Source: Paenibacillus sp. JCM 10914
GTDB taxonomy: Bacteria > Bacillota > Bacilli > Paenibacillales > Paenibacillaceae
Direction: 5' to 3'
NCBI RefSeq assembly: GCF_001315105.1
Contig: NZ_BAZR01000036.1
Span: forward strand, 1 to 48,116
DNA length: 48,116 bases
The first letter of the stretch is position 1. Each line of letters starts with the position of its first letter. The translations under genes were made by a program, and so were the position numbers. Positions 17,693 to 25,940 of the stretch are shown here, piece after piece. Below the pieces are notes generated by a model, which saw only the letters and a list, made by a program, of their open reading frames with translations, made no database searches and was not told the DNA's origin.

Positions 17693-19045
17693 ATGTCTTC
17701 ACTGGATCCCGTATTAATGAGTCGGATACTGACCGGCTTGACGTTATTTGTACATATTGTTCTGGCAACAATCGGGGTCGGAATTCCGATTATGCTGGCG
17801 CTGGCGGAATGGAGGGGCATTCGTACCGGAGACGGCCATTATACATTGCTGGCACGAAGGTGGGCGCGCGGGTATGTGATTACCGTCGCTGTTGGCGTAG
17901 TCACCGGAACCGCAATCGGATTGCAGCTAAGCTTGTTGTGGCCGACCTTTATGCGGGTGGCCGGAAAGGCGATTGCGTTGCCGTTGTTCATGGAGACCTT
18001 TGCATTCTTCGTCGAAGCGATATTTTTAGGGATATACCTCTATACCTGGGATCGATTCAAAAATAAATGGACACATCTGCTGCTCCTGATTCCGGTGGCT
18101 ATCGGTTCATCTGCATCGGCTTTTTTCATAACAAGCTTGAATGCATTTATGAATCAGCCGCAGGGCTTCGAACTGGTGGATGGTGTTTTCACTAATGTGA
18201 ACCCGTTTATAGCCATGTTTAACCCCGCCACTCCAACAAAGGTCAGTCACGTGTTGGCGTCGGCGTTCACAACGAGTGCTGCGGCACTGGCCAGCATCGC
18301 CGCCTTCAGCATGCTTCGCGGAAGCAAGCACATCTATTTTCGTAAGGCACTCAAGCTGACGGTCATCTCTACATTTGTGTTCGCGGTGGCTACGGTAATG
18401 ATCGGGGATTTCTCGGGTAAATTTCTGGCCAAGTATCAACCTGAGAAGCTGGCAGCGGCAGAGTGGCATTTCGAGACGATGACGGAGGCCCCGCTGATCT
18501 ACGGCGGCATATTGGATGAGAATAATGAGATCAAGTACGCACTGGAAATACCGTATGCACTTAGTATTCTGGCAGGTAATAGCCCCAGTACGGAAGTGAT
18601 CGGCCTCAATGAATTTCCTGAGAACGAGAGGCCACCATTGTCGGTCCATTATTTTTTCGATTTGAAAGTAACGAGCGGCGTTGTCATTGTGCTGATTCCG
18701 ATATTGTACATGCTCAGAAAGAAACTTCCTGGCAGAAAGCCTTATCCAAAATGGCTGCTGCTCAGTATATTGGCTTTAGGTCCGTTAACGATGTCTGCGA
18801 TATGGCTCGGCTGGTTTCTTGCTGAGTTCGGCAGGCAGCCATGGATTGTTAGAGGGTACATGAAGGTATCGGACGCGGCGACGACTTCATCAAGCGTAGG
18901 CTGGATGCTACTGCTATTTATCGCGCTGTATCTCGTTCTATCCATCTCGGCCATAAGGGTGTTAGGCCAGTTGTTTAAGAATAAGAACGCGGAAGAGGAG
19001 ATCAGGCTGCTCGGAATCGATCATGAAGGAAGTGACAGCAGATGA
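17693..19045 (+). CDS. cydA: Cytochrome bd-type quinol oxidase subunit I
   Basis: Haem-carrying subunit of a bd-type terminal oxidase that oxidises menaquinol and reduces oxygen at the cytoplasmic membrane. The 450-aa protein has about nine helices. An early His (in the FVHIVLATIGVG segment) and the conserved METFAFFVEAIFLG region are visible. The quinol-loop region is short, as in the YthA/CIO-like group rather than E. coli CydA. ATG 17693 is preferred over GTG 17684 because a GAGGAG site lies 8 bases upstream. Its stop overlaps the cydB start (ATGA), so the two are translationally coupled. Confidence 0.93.
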   Translation: MSSLDPVLMSRILTGLTLFVHIVLATIGVGIPIMLALAEWRGIRTGDGHYTLLARRWARGYVITVAVGVVTGTAIGLQLSLLWPTFMRVAGKAIALPLFMETFAFFVEAIFLGIYLYTWDRFKNKWTHLLLLIPVAIGSSASAFFITSLNAFMNQPQGFELVDGVFTNVNPFIAMFNPATPTKVSHVLASAFTTSAAALASIAAFSMLRGSKHIYFRKALKLTVISTFVFAVATVMIGDFSGKFLAKYQPEKLAAAEWHFETMTEAPLIYGGILDENNEIKYALEIPYALSILAGNSPSTEVIGLNEFPENERPPLSVHYFFDLKVTSGVVIVLIPILYMLRKKLPGRKPYPKWLLLSILALGPLTMSAIWLGWFLAEFGRQPWIVRGYMKVSDAATTSSSVGWMLLLFIALYLVLSISAIRVLGQLFKNKNAEEEIRLLGIDHEGSDSR

Positions 19046-20075
19046 GTTACGCAATGGTAGCCATAACCGTGCTTTGGACGTTTTTGTTCGGCTATTTGCT
19101 GGTTGCCTCGATTGATTTCGGTGCCGGCTTCTTCAGCTTCTACAGCGTGCTTACCGGTCACGAGAACAAGATTCATAACATTATTCAGCGGTATCTCTCA
19201 CCGGTCTGGGAAGTGACCAACGTCTTTCTGATCTTTTTCGTGGTCGGCCTGGTTGGATTTTTTCCGGATGCGGCTTACTATTATGGCACGGCTTTGCTTG
19301 TACCGGGCAGTCTGGCGCTGGTTCTGCTCGCCATTCGTGGTGCATATTACGCGTATCACACGTATGGCAGTCAGAGAGATAATAACTTGATCTATATGGG
19401 ATTGTACGGAGCCACGGGTTTGCTCATACCAGCTGCACTGTCGACGATTCTCGCTATTTCCGAAGGCGGTATTATTTATGTGGCGGACGGAAAAGTGGAG
19501 CTGCACTGGTATGCATTCTTTACCAATCCATACACCTGGTCGGTCATCCTGCTCGCGCTGGTGAGTGTGCTGTATATTTCAGCGATGTTCCTGTCCTACT
19601 ACGCCCACCGAGCGGGAGATCAGGTAGCGTTCCATGTGGTTCGGGGATATGCGTTAATGTGGAGCGGGCCAACGATTATGGCTCCGTATTCGCTTTCTTC
19701 CAGATCAACCATCAGAATCCGCGGCATTTTCAGAACATGCTGGATATCGCCTGGATGTTCGTTCTGTCCTTCATTTGTTTTGTGATTGCCGTATACTTGG
19801 TGTGGAAGCGTACAAGGCTCGGACTTGCCTTTATTATGGTGATGCTGCAATTTGCATTCGCATGGTACGGATATGGCCGCTCCCATCTGCCGTATATCCT
19901 GTATGACTTCATTAACATCCATGATAGCATTACGAATGACACGATGGCCGTCGCGCTGATTGCTGCATTCGTGCTGGGGTTGTGCGTCCTGATCCCTTCG
20001 CTGTATTTACTCATGCGGCTGTTTCTGTTCGATGCGAATTACATCCGCGGCCGCAATTCCGAGAGGAAAGGGTGA
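19042..20075 (+). CDS. cydB: Cytochrome bd-type quinol oxidase subunit II, frameshifted as read
   Basis: Second membrane subunit of the bd oxidase. The start LWTFLFGYLLVASIDFGAGF and SPVWEVTNVFLIFF are typical CydB/YthB sequence, and the second half carries LDIAWMFVLSFICFV and further helices. Frame is lost near 19680 in ATGGCTCCG; one extra T (GCTTCC) restores 344 aa. It overlaps cydA by 4 bases and is followed after 6 bases by a CydS-like gene. Confidence 0.88.
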
Positions 20076-20081
20076 GGGGAC

Positions 20082-20183
20082 ATGGAGGATTTCAGCATAT
20101 TCATCGCACCGCTTCTGACCGTCATGGCAGCCGTCGCTTTTCTGGCCATTTATGCCGATAAGTACAAAGATCCGCAAGACTAA
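20082..20183 (+). CDS. cydS: CydS-like small subunit of the bd oxidase
   Basis: A 33-aa protein with one hydrophobic helix (FIAPLLTVMAAVAFLAIYA) and a charged tail (DKYKDPQD). It begins 6 bases after the cydB stop behind GGGTGAGGGG. The size, single helix and position match the third subunit CydS found in the Geobacillus bd oxidase, which packs against CydA. The identity is inferred from these features, not from strong sequence similarity. Confidence 0.7.
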   Translation: MEDFSIFIAPLLTVMAAVAFLAIYADKYKDPQD

Positions 20184-20287
20184 ATGATTCGTTGCGCAAG
20201 ATTCGGTGTAAATGATCCACAAGCGAAAAGTTGAGCGGGCAGGTCGATACAAGGTAAAATACAAAGATGATGGAAGGAGGAGGATGC

Positions 20288-21307
20288 ATGCCAAAAATCC
20301 GCTATAACAATATCGATAACGTCAGCACAGATAAAACATTGAAGCAATTCAGGCAGTGGCGCGACGAACGTCGTCAGAAAAAGAAGGATTATTCTTATGT
20401 CATTCCGAATCTGACGCCGGATCTTCAGTATTTGCATAGCAATCGGCACGAAACTTCCGTTACCTGGATCGGTCACGCTACATTCTTTATTCAATATGAA
20501 GGGATGAATATTATTACCGATCCCGTATGGGCGAAGCGAATGGGCTTCAATAAACGGCTGGGCGAACCTGGAGTGCCCATTCATGAGATTCCCCCGATTG
20601 ACGTCATTCTGATCTCGCATTCCCACTATGATCATATGCATTTTGCCTCGATACGCAAGCTGTATCGGGCGGATACGACCATTATCGTTCCGATCGGTCT
20701 TGGACGCAAAATGATAAATAAAGGCTTCCGCAGCGTCATCGAGATGCAGTGGTGGGAAGCTCATTCCATTGGTAACGTGAAATTCTCGTTCGTGCCGACA
20801 CAGCATTGGACTCGGCGGACGCCGTTCGACACGAACACATCGCATTGGGGCGGCTTTGTCATGGAGCCTGTTCTGCAGGATCGTCCACCTAAAGAACCTC
20901 TGCCAGAGGATACCCAATGCGAGATTGGAGCCGCTTCCGAGTCGGGTTCCAGACTGCTTCCACCGAATCTCTATTTTGCTGGAGACAGCGGATATTTCCA
21001 GGGCTTCAAGTTGATTGGAGAGCGATTCAACATTCATCTTGCGTTAATGCCAATCGGTGCTTATGAGCCGGAATGGTTCATGACCTCACAGCACGTCAAT
21101 CCGGAAGAAGCACTGCAGGCCTTTCAGGATGTGCAGGCCGAGACGATGATTCCCATGCATTACGGTACGTTTAAGCTTGCAGACGATACGGCCAGAGAAG
21201 CGCTGGACCGGATGGAGACCGAACGTAAGCGGCTTGGCATTGCCGAGGAACGTATTCAAGTGTTGAAATATGGCGAGACCTTCAAGATTCAGCCGGAATG
21301 CCGCTAG
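20288..21307 (+). CDS. MBL-fold metallohydrolase, NAPE-PLD-like
   Basis: A 339-aa metallo-beta-lactamase-fold enzyme with the metal-binding HSHYDH motif (His111, His113, Asp115, His116), a later GDSGYF metal-ligand segment and a C-terminal MPMHYGTF-like histidine. The opening TSVTWIGHATFFIQYEG is typical of the group containing N-acyl-phosphatidylethanolamine phospholipase D and related bacterial hydrolases. Bacterial members are poorly defined, so the substrate is open. ATG 20288 is chosen because GGAAGGAGGAGG lies directly upstream. Confidence 0.85.
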   Translation: MPKIRYNNIDNVSTDKTLKQFRQWRDERRQKKKDYSYVIPNLTPDLQYLHSNRHETSVTWIGHATFFIQYEGMNIITDPVWAKRMGFNKRLGEPGVPIHEIPPIDVILISHSHYDHMHFASIRKLYRADTTIIVPIGLGRKMINKGFRSVIEMQWWEAHSIGNVKFSFVPTQHWTRRTPFDTNTSHWGGFVMEPVLQDRPPKEPLPEDTQCEIGAASESGSRLLPPNLYFAGDSGYFQGFKLIGERFNIHLALMPIGAYEPEWFMTSQHVNPEEALQAFQDVQAETMIPMHYGTFKLADDTAREALDRMETERKRLGIAEERIQVLKYGETFKIQPECR

Positions 21308-21456
21308 TTTGGGGAAGCTTCAACGTGTTAAATATTAGGATCATGAAAGACCTATCCTCTGAATGCCAGGCAGAGCAACAAGCCGCGCATGCAGGAGGTT
21401 ATATTTGTTTAAAACTGTTTTATATCCACCCCAGGCTTCGATAACAGTCCCAGTTG

Positions 21457-21465
21457 TGCTATAAT
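21457..21465 (+). promoter_or_regulatory. Extended -10 promoter of the ABC-F gene
   Basis: TGCTATAAT is a perfect extended -10 element, 40 bases before the ABC-F start. The -35 region is weak. Confidence 0.6.
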
Positions 21466-21504
21466 GTGCTGAAACCAATAGTGATAAAAGGATGGTAATG
21501 CTTA

Positions 21505-23130
21505 ATGATCAGTACAAGCGGCGTAACGCTCCGCTATGGAAAACGAGCACTATTTGAAGATGTCAATATAAAATTCACCCCAGGCAACTGCTACGGTTTG
21601 ATCGGTGCCAACGGTGCAGGGAAATCAACTTTCCTCAAAATTCTCTCCGGGGACATCGAGCCGAACCAAGGCGAAGTGCATATGACGCCGAACGAACGGA
21701 TGGCCGTTCTGAAGCAGAACCATTACGAATACGATCAGTACCCTGTACTGGAGACGGTTATTATGGGGCATGCACGTCTGTATAGCATCATGAAAGAAAA
21801 GGATGCACTTTATGCGAAGGCAGATTTCTCTGAAGAGGATGGCATGCGTGCAGGCGAACTCGAAGGCGAGTTTGCCGAGCTGAACGGATGGGATGCAGAG
21901 CCTGATGCGGCTGCACTCCTGATTGGTCTTGGCATTCCTCGCGAGCTGCATGACAACAAAATGTCCGAGCTGAGCGGGAATGAGAAGGTACGCGTCCTCT
22001 TGGCACAAGCTTTGTTCGGTCGGCCGCATAACCTGCTGCTGGATGAGCCTACGAACCACTTGGATCTGGAATCGATTCAATGGCTCGAGAACTTCTTGAT
22101 GGACTATGAAGGCACCGTTATCGTTGTATCCCATGACCGTCACTTCCTGAACAAAGTATGTACGCATATTGCGGACATCGACTTTGGCAAGATTCAGATG
22201 TATGTCGGCAACTACGATTTCTGGTACGAATCCAGTAAGCTGGCGCTTGAGCTTCAACGGGATGCCAATAAGAAGAAGGAAGAGAAGATTAAGGAATTGC
22301 AAGCCTTTATTCAGCGTTTCTCCGCGAATGCTTCGAAATCGAAGCAGGCGACTTCTCGTAAGAAACAGCTTGATAAGATTACGCTTGAGGATCTTCGTCC
22401 TTCAAACCGTAAATATCCGTTTCTTCATTTCAAGCCGGAACGTGAAGCGGGTAAACAACTGCTTACCGTTGAAGGTATTACCAAGTCGCTCGACGGTGAG
22501 AAAGTGCTGGATAATGTCAGCTTTGTCGTGAATAAGGGCGACAAGATCGCTTTCGTAGGACCGCATGGTATGCCAAAAACAACGCTGTTCCAGGTCATCA
22601 CGGGCGAGACCGGGGCGGATGCAGGAGAATACAGCTGGGGTGTAACCACAACCCAAGCCTACTTCCCGAAAGACAACTCCGCCTATTTCGACGGTGTCGA
22701 CATCAACCTTGTGGAATGGCTTCGTCAATATTCCAAGGATCAAGACGAGACTTTCCTCCGCGGCTTCCTTGGCCGGATGCTGTTCTCCGGTGAAGAAGCA
22801 TTGAAGAAAGCAAGCGTGCTGTCCGGGGGAGAGAAGGTTCGCTGCATGCTGGCGAAAATGATGCTCAACGGCGCAAACGTGCTTATCTTCGATGAACCGA
22901 CGAACCACTTGGATCTGGAATCCATTACGGCGCTGAATAACGGATTAATTGATTTTGACGGTACGATTCTATTCACGTCGCATGACCATCAGTTCATTCA
23001 GACGATCGCTAACCGAATTATAGAAATTACGCCAAGCGGAATTATCGACCGCAGCATGAGTTACGATGAGTACCTTGAGAGTGAAGAAATCAAGGGCCTG
23101 CGTGAGAGTATGTACCCGGTTGAAGCGTAA
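21505..23130 (+). CDS. ykpA: ABC-F family ATPase (YkpA/YbiT type)
   Basis: A soluble protein with two ABC ATPase domains and no membrane part, the plan of ABC-F translation factors acting on ribosomes. Domain 1 has Walker A GANGAGKST, signature LSGNEK and Walker B LLLDEPTNHLD. A basic linker (residues ~245-300) follows. Domain 2 has Walker A GPHGMPKTT, signature LSGGEK and Walker B LIFDEPTNHLD. The 541-aa length equals YkpA/YbiT. The second Walker A has Pro where most ABC proteins have Gly before the Lys. It stands alone, with its own promoter and terminator. It is not close to the known antibiotic-resistance ABC-F types as far as I can judge. Confidence 0.88.
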   Translation: MISTSGVTLRYGKRALFEDVNIKFTPGNCYGLIGANGAGKSTFLKILSGDIEPNQGEVHMTPNERMAVLKQNHYEYDQYPVLETVIMGHARLYSIMKEKDALYAKADFSEEDGMRAGELEGEFAELNGWDAEPDAAALLIGLGIPRELHDNKMSELSGNEKVRVLLAQALFGRPHNLLLDEPTNHLDLESIQWLENFLMDYEGTVIVVSHDRHFLNKVCTHIADIDFGKIQMYVGNYDFWYESSKLALELQRDANKKKEEKIKELQAFIQRFSANASKSKQATSRKKQLDKITLEDLRPSNRKYPFLHFKPEREAGKQLLTVEGITKSLDGEKVLDNVSFVVNKGDKIAFVGPHGMPKTTLFQVITGETGADAGEYSWGVTTTQAYFPKDNSAYFDGVDINLVEWLRQYSKDQDETFLRGFLGRMLFSGEEALKKASVLSGGEKVRCMLAKMMLNGANVLIFDEPTNHLDLESITALNNGLIDFDGTILFTSHDHQFIQTIANRIIEITPSGIIDRSMSYDEYLESEEIKGLRESMYPVEA

Positions 23131-23152
23131 ATGTTCTCCATACGCTATAACT

Positions 23153-23198
23153 AAAAAAATGCTGCACCTCTTCCTTCAGAGGTTGCAGCATTTTTTGC
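23153..23198. terminator. Bidirectional terminator after the ABC-F gene
   Basis: AATGCTGCACCTC pairs with GAGGTTGCAGCATT, with an A-run before and a T-run after. It serves the ABC-F gene and the converging small gene at 23217. Confidence 0.88.
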
Positions 23199-23216
23199 GT
23201 TATTCGCAGCGCTCTT

Positions 23217-23405
23217 CTACGAGCCACCGGTGCGACGACGCTGATTGTTGGGTTTTTTATTGTTCTGGCTTTGCATTTTTTGCGTGGAACCAGGCTGGAA
23301 TTGCCCCGGTTTGCCATTCGATGAATGCTGTTGTTTCTTCTGCTCCAGCTTCTGACGGATCGCGTCAGCCAGATTCACCTTGCGTGATTCGTTATTCTCG
23401 GGCAT
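23217..23405 (-). CDS. Small hydrophilic protein, function unknown
   Basis: A 62-aa basic, Gln/Asn-rich protein (for example LADAIRQKLEQKKQQ, then NNKKPNNQRRR near the end) without membrane segments. The ATG at 23405 has GAGGAGGG upstream on this strand. It looks largely disordered after one N-terminal helix. No family is recognised. Confidence 0.6.
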   Translation of the reverse strand: MPENNESRKVNLADAIRQKLEQKKQQHSSNGKPGQFQPGSTQKMQSQNNKKPNNQRRRTGGS

Positions 23406-23559
23406 GGGATCACCCTCCTCTTCATGTTCGCTTGTCCTCATTTTATTCGTTTTTAAAACGTCCGGCAAGGGCAACAATAAATAATACCATTTTCTACGTA
23501 CGACAAGTGGATAAATCCCATATACAACAGAGAGGGAGCTCAAAGGAGAGACGCATATC

Positions 23560-24438
23560 GTGGTGAGTACGTACGATAACATTAAACAAGGAGAGCGCGG
23601 CGCTTGGGTTAGCATTGGGGCATATCTTGTTCTGTCCGCGTTCAAAATCTTCAGTGGCTATCTGTTCGCTTCCAGCGCGTTGCTGGCAGATGGCTTCAAC
23701 AATCTGACGGATATTGTAGCTTCCCTGGCCGTATTGATTGGGCTGCGAATATCTCAGAAGCCGCCGGATTCCAACCATGCCTACGGGCATTTAAGAGCCG
23801 AGACGATTGCGGCATTAGTCGCTTCATTCATTATGGCCGTGGTCGGAGTACAAGTGCTGGTAGAAGCCGTGCGTTCATTATTTGAAGGGGCGAAGGAGCC
23901 GCCCAATCTATGGGCTGCAGGAGTAGCTGGCGTGTGCGCTCTGGCTATGCTTGGCGTATATCGCTATAACCGTAATTTGGCACGCCGGATCGATAATCAG
24001 GCACTCATGGCCGCTGCGAAGGATAACCTGTCGGATGCGTTAGTCAGTACCGGAGCTGCCATTGGTATTATAGGTGCACAGTTCGGTTTGCCCTGGATGG
24101 ATACCGTGGCGGCAGTAGCTGTGGGTATCATTATTTGCAAGACGGCCTGGGATATATTCAGGGACAGCACATATCGTTTAACGGACGGCTTCGATGAGGA
24201 GCGTCTATCGGATATGCGAAGTACCATAGCACAGACTCCAGGGGTGGAGGGAATTAAGGAAGTGAAGGCTCGAATTCATGGCAATCATGTGCTGGTGGAT
24301 GTCGTCATCGAAGTAGATCCCCATATCAGTGTGCTGGAGGGCCACCATATTAGCGACCGAATCGAGGAGAAGATGAGTCAGGTTCATAATACAATGAATG
24401 TGCACATTCATGTTGAGCCTAAGGCACCGCCTAGTTAG
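23560..24438 (+). CDS. Cation diffusion facilitator (CDF) metal exporter
   Basis: A 292-aa inner-membrane metal/proton antiporter. About six membrane helices are followed by a cytoplasmic metal-sensing domain (from ~205) with the typical GVEGIKEVKARIHG...VDVVIEV pattern. The metal-site motifs ADGFNNLTD (helix 2) and AAKDNLSDAL (helix 5) have Asp/Asn in place of the Asp/His of zinc exporters, a pattern seen in Mn/Fe exporters such as B. subtilis MneP/MneS. The start is a GTG behind AAAGGAGAG; GTG 23563 is equally possible. The metal is inferred. Confidence 0.88.
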   Translation: MVSTYDNIKQGERGAWVSIGAYLVLSAFKIFSGYLFASSALLADGFNNLTDIVASLAVLIGLRISQKPPDSNHAYGHLRAETIAALVASFIMAVVGVQVLVEAVRSLFEGAKEPPNLWAAGVAGVCALAMLGVYRYNRNLARRIDNQALMAAAKDNLSDALVSTGAAIGIIGAQFGLPWMDTVAAVAVGIIICKTAWDIFRDSTYRLTDGFDEERLSDMRSTIAQTPGVEGIKEVKARIHGNHVLVDVVIEVDPHISVLEGHHISDRIEEKMSQVHNTMNVHIHVEPKAPPS

Positions 24439-24473
24439 TTGATTGCATTAACAAAAGTGTTACTTATATAAAA

Positions 24474-24508
24474 AGCAGGTCAAGATTGTCCTTGACCTGC
24501 TTTTTATA
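24474..24508. terminator. Terminator after the CDF gene
   Basis: AAAAAGCAGGTCAAG pairs with CTTGACCTGCTTTTT around a short loop. It can work in both directions. Confidence 0.88.
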
Positions 24509-24560
24509 GTAGGTGAGTGCTTATCGCATCAATGCAGCCCGCAAGCTGAACCATATGATA

Positions 24561-24992
24561 TTATTCTATATAAATCCAAGCGGTGCCCTTCCATGTGTAG
24601 ATCTCCACCCATTCCCCGCCTAACATGACGTCAATGCGGTTACCTGTCGTATCTACTTTCTGTGGAGCCAAGGCCCCCCACTTTTCACCGTTCGGTGCAT
24701 TGTAGAAATAGACACTATTCGTCAATTCGATCATCGGTGTGGGTACCAGTACAACCTCTTCCGATTTGATAATCGGTTCATCTACCGTAGGGGTAGTATT
24801 ATTATCCGGGGTGTTGACCACCGTACCGTTAATGGGTTCGGTTACATTGACCGGTTCAGTTTCAGTTTCAGTTACATTGACCGGTTCTGTGACGTCGGTT
24901 GGATCTGTGCCATTAACCGGATCTGCACCAGCAACAGCGGCAAAGGATAAGGTAAGGGCTAGGGCTGCAGTAACACTCAACGTTTTTTTCAT
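24561..24992 (-). CDS. Secreted Thr/Val/Asn/Glu-repeat protein with a C-terminal SH3-like part
   Basis: A 143-aa protein with a clear signal peptide (MKKTLSVTAALALTLSFAA, cleavage near AGA). The start is ATG 24992 behind AAGGAGG. Residues ~25-60 are low-complexity repeats of the type TEPVNVTE, followed by an Asn/Thr-rich stretch. The last ~60 residues (LTNSVYFYNAPNGEKWGALAP...VEIYTWKGTAWIYIE) look like a small SH3-like beta fold that may bind the wall. I do not recognise the whole protein. Confidence 0.65.
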   Translation of the reverse strand: MKKTLSVTAALALTLSFAAVAGADPVNGTDPTDVTEPVNVTETETEPVNVTEPINGTVVNTPDNNTTPTVDEPIIKSEEVVLVPTPMIELTNSVYFYNAPNGEKWGALAPQKVDTTGNRIDVMLGGEWVEIYTWKGTAWIYIE

Positions 24993-25182
24993 GGATACAA
25001 TTCCTCCTTGGGTCCGTAGTATGATTTGACAATAACGTAATAACCACGATTTGGATGTTATGAACCAAGAAAGTTGGGAGTATTTCTCAAATCGTGACAA
25101 GTTTCACGGATTCCGATATACTTTTGAGAACGGGAGAACCCAGGCATACTGGGAGTTTCTGCATGGGGGAGGGGGAGCTGTG

Positions 25183-25761
25183 ATGGTACGAAAGAAAAGA
25201 ACAGCAAGGCGTTTCTTTCTCGGGGTATTGGTGCTATTGCTTGTGATCTTGGGTGCGGCTGTGTGGTTTGTATCTCCTGCGCAGTCACTGGATATGCAAT
25301 ATCGTTCAATTGATTTTAAGGACAAGCTGTTAACGATGCTAGAGAAGCGTGAGCCGAGAATGACGCTCAGTACAGAAGAATTAGGACAACTCAGCAAGAA
25401 GAACATGGTGGAATACTTACATTCGCACGATCTAGGTGTGGAGGTTACCGGCGCGGAGTTCATCATGAATGGAACGAGAATGACCGCGAATATTAACGGG
25501 CAGTGGGGCTTGATTCCATTTGGTGCCAGTCTAGGTTTTCAAATGTCGGTTGAGGGTAGTCAGCTCCAGCTGGCACATCAATCTACGACCATTCGAGGAT
25601 TTCCAATCGAGGCAAGTCTGTTTCAATTAGAGCCAATCGTCATTTCCCTAAAGGATTATCTTCCGGATCTGGTTACGATTCGGGATGTAAAGTTTTTGTC
25701 CGATGGGCTGGAACTCCATTTTAAAGTGGATTGGATGGCAATCCCATCCTTGTTGAAGTAA
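25183..25761 (+). CDS. Single-pass membrane protein of unknown function
   Basis: A 192-aa protein with a basic start (VRKKRTARR), one membrane helix (about residues 9-31) and an extracellular ~160-residue part rich in beta strands. ATG 25183 (or GTG 25180) follows GGGGGAG; an earlier in-frame start at 25051 would have no ribosome-binding site and would cover the divergent gene's promoter region. It faces away from the secreted repeat protein. No family is recognised with confidence. Confidence 0.65.
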   Translation: MVRKKRTARRFFLGVLVLLLVILGAAVWFVSPAQSLDMQYRSIDFKDKLLTMLEKREPRMTLSTEELGQLSKKNMVEYLHSHDLGVEVTGAEFIMNGTRMTANINGQWGLIPFGASLGFQMSVEGSQLQLAHQSTTIRGFPIEASLFQLEPIVISLKDYLPDLVTIRDVKFLSDGLELHFKVDWMAIPSLLK

Positions 25762-25774
25762 TATAGTGAGCTTA

Positions 25775-25813
25775 AGACTCAGGAGAAGGCAGGTCTTCTC
25801 CTGAGTCTTTTTT
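25775..25813 (+). terminator. Terminator after the single-pass membrane protein gene
   Basis: AGACTCAGGAGAAG pairs with CTTCTCCTGAGTCT, followed by a T-run. Confidence 0.9.
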
Positions 25814-25844
25814 CATATCGCAACGGATCTTTCATGCTTTTATA

Positions 25845-25858
25845 TGTCAATATTGACA
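25845..25858. promoter_or_regulatory. Palindromic operator on the MFS gene promoter
   Basis: TGTCAATATTGACA is a perfect 14-base palindrome whose right half is the -35 element of the following promoter. A repressor bound here would block transcription. No regulator gene lies beside it. Confidence 0.55.
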
Positions 25859-25881
25859 CTTTGGTTGAAGGCATCTATAAT
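25853..25881 (+). promoter_or_regulatory. Consensus SigA promoter of the MFS exporter
   Basis: TTGACA (25853-25858), a 17-base spacer and TATAAT (25876-25881), a perfect match at both hexamers. Confidence 0.85.
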
Positions 25882-25940
25882 CGGTTAATGCTTGAAAATG
25901 AATCGGGCAAGAATGATTATGAAAGAGAGTGAACGCAGAC

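Noticed and set aside
20180..21037. Reverse open frame over the MBL hydrolase gene
   Set aside because: Antisense shadow; the forward frame has the HSHYDH motif and a strong ribosome-binding site.
21625..22302. Reverse open frame over the ABC-F gene
   Set aside because: Antisense shadow of the first ATPase domain.
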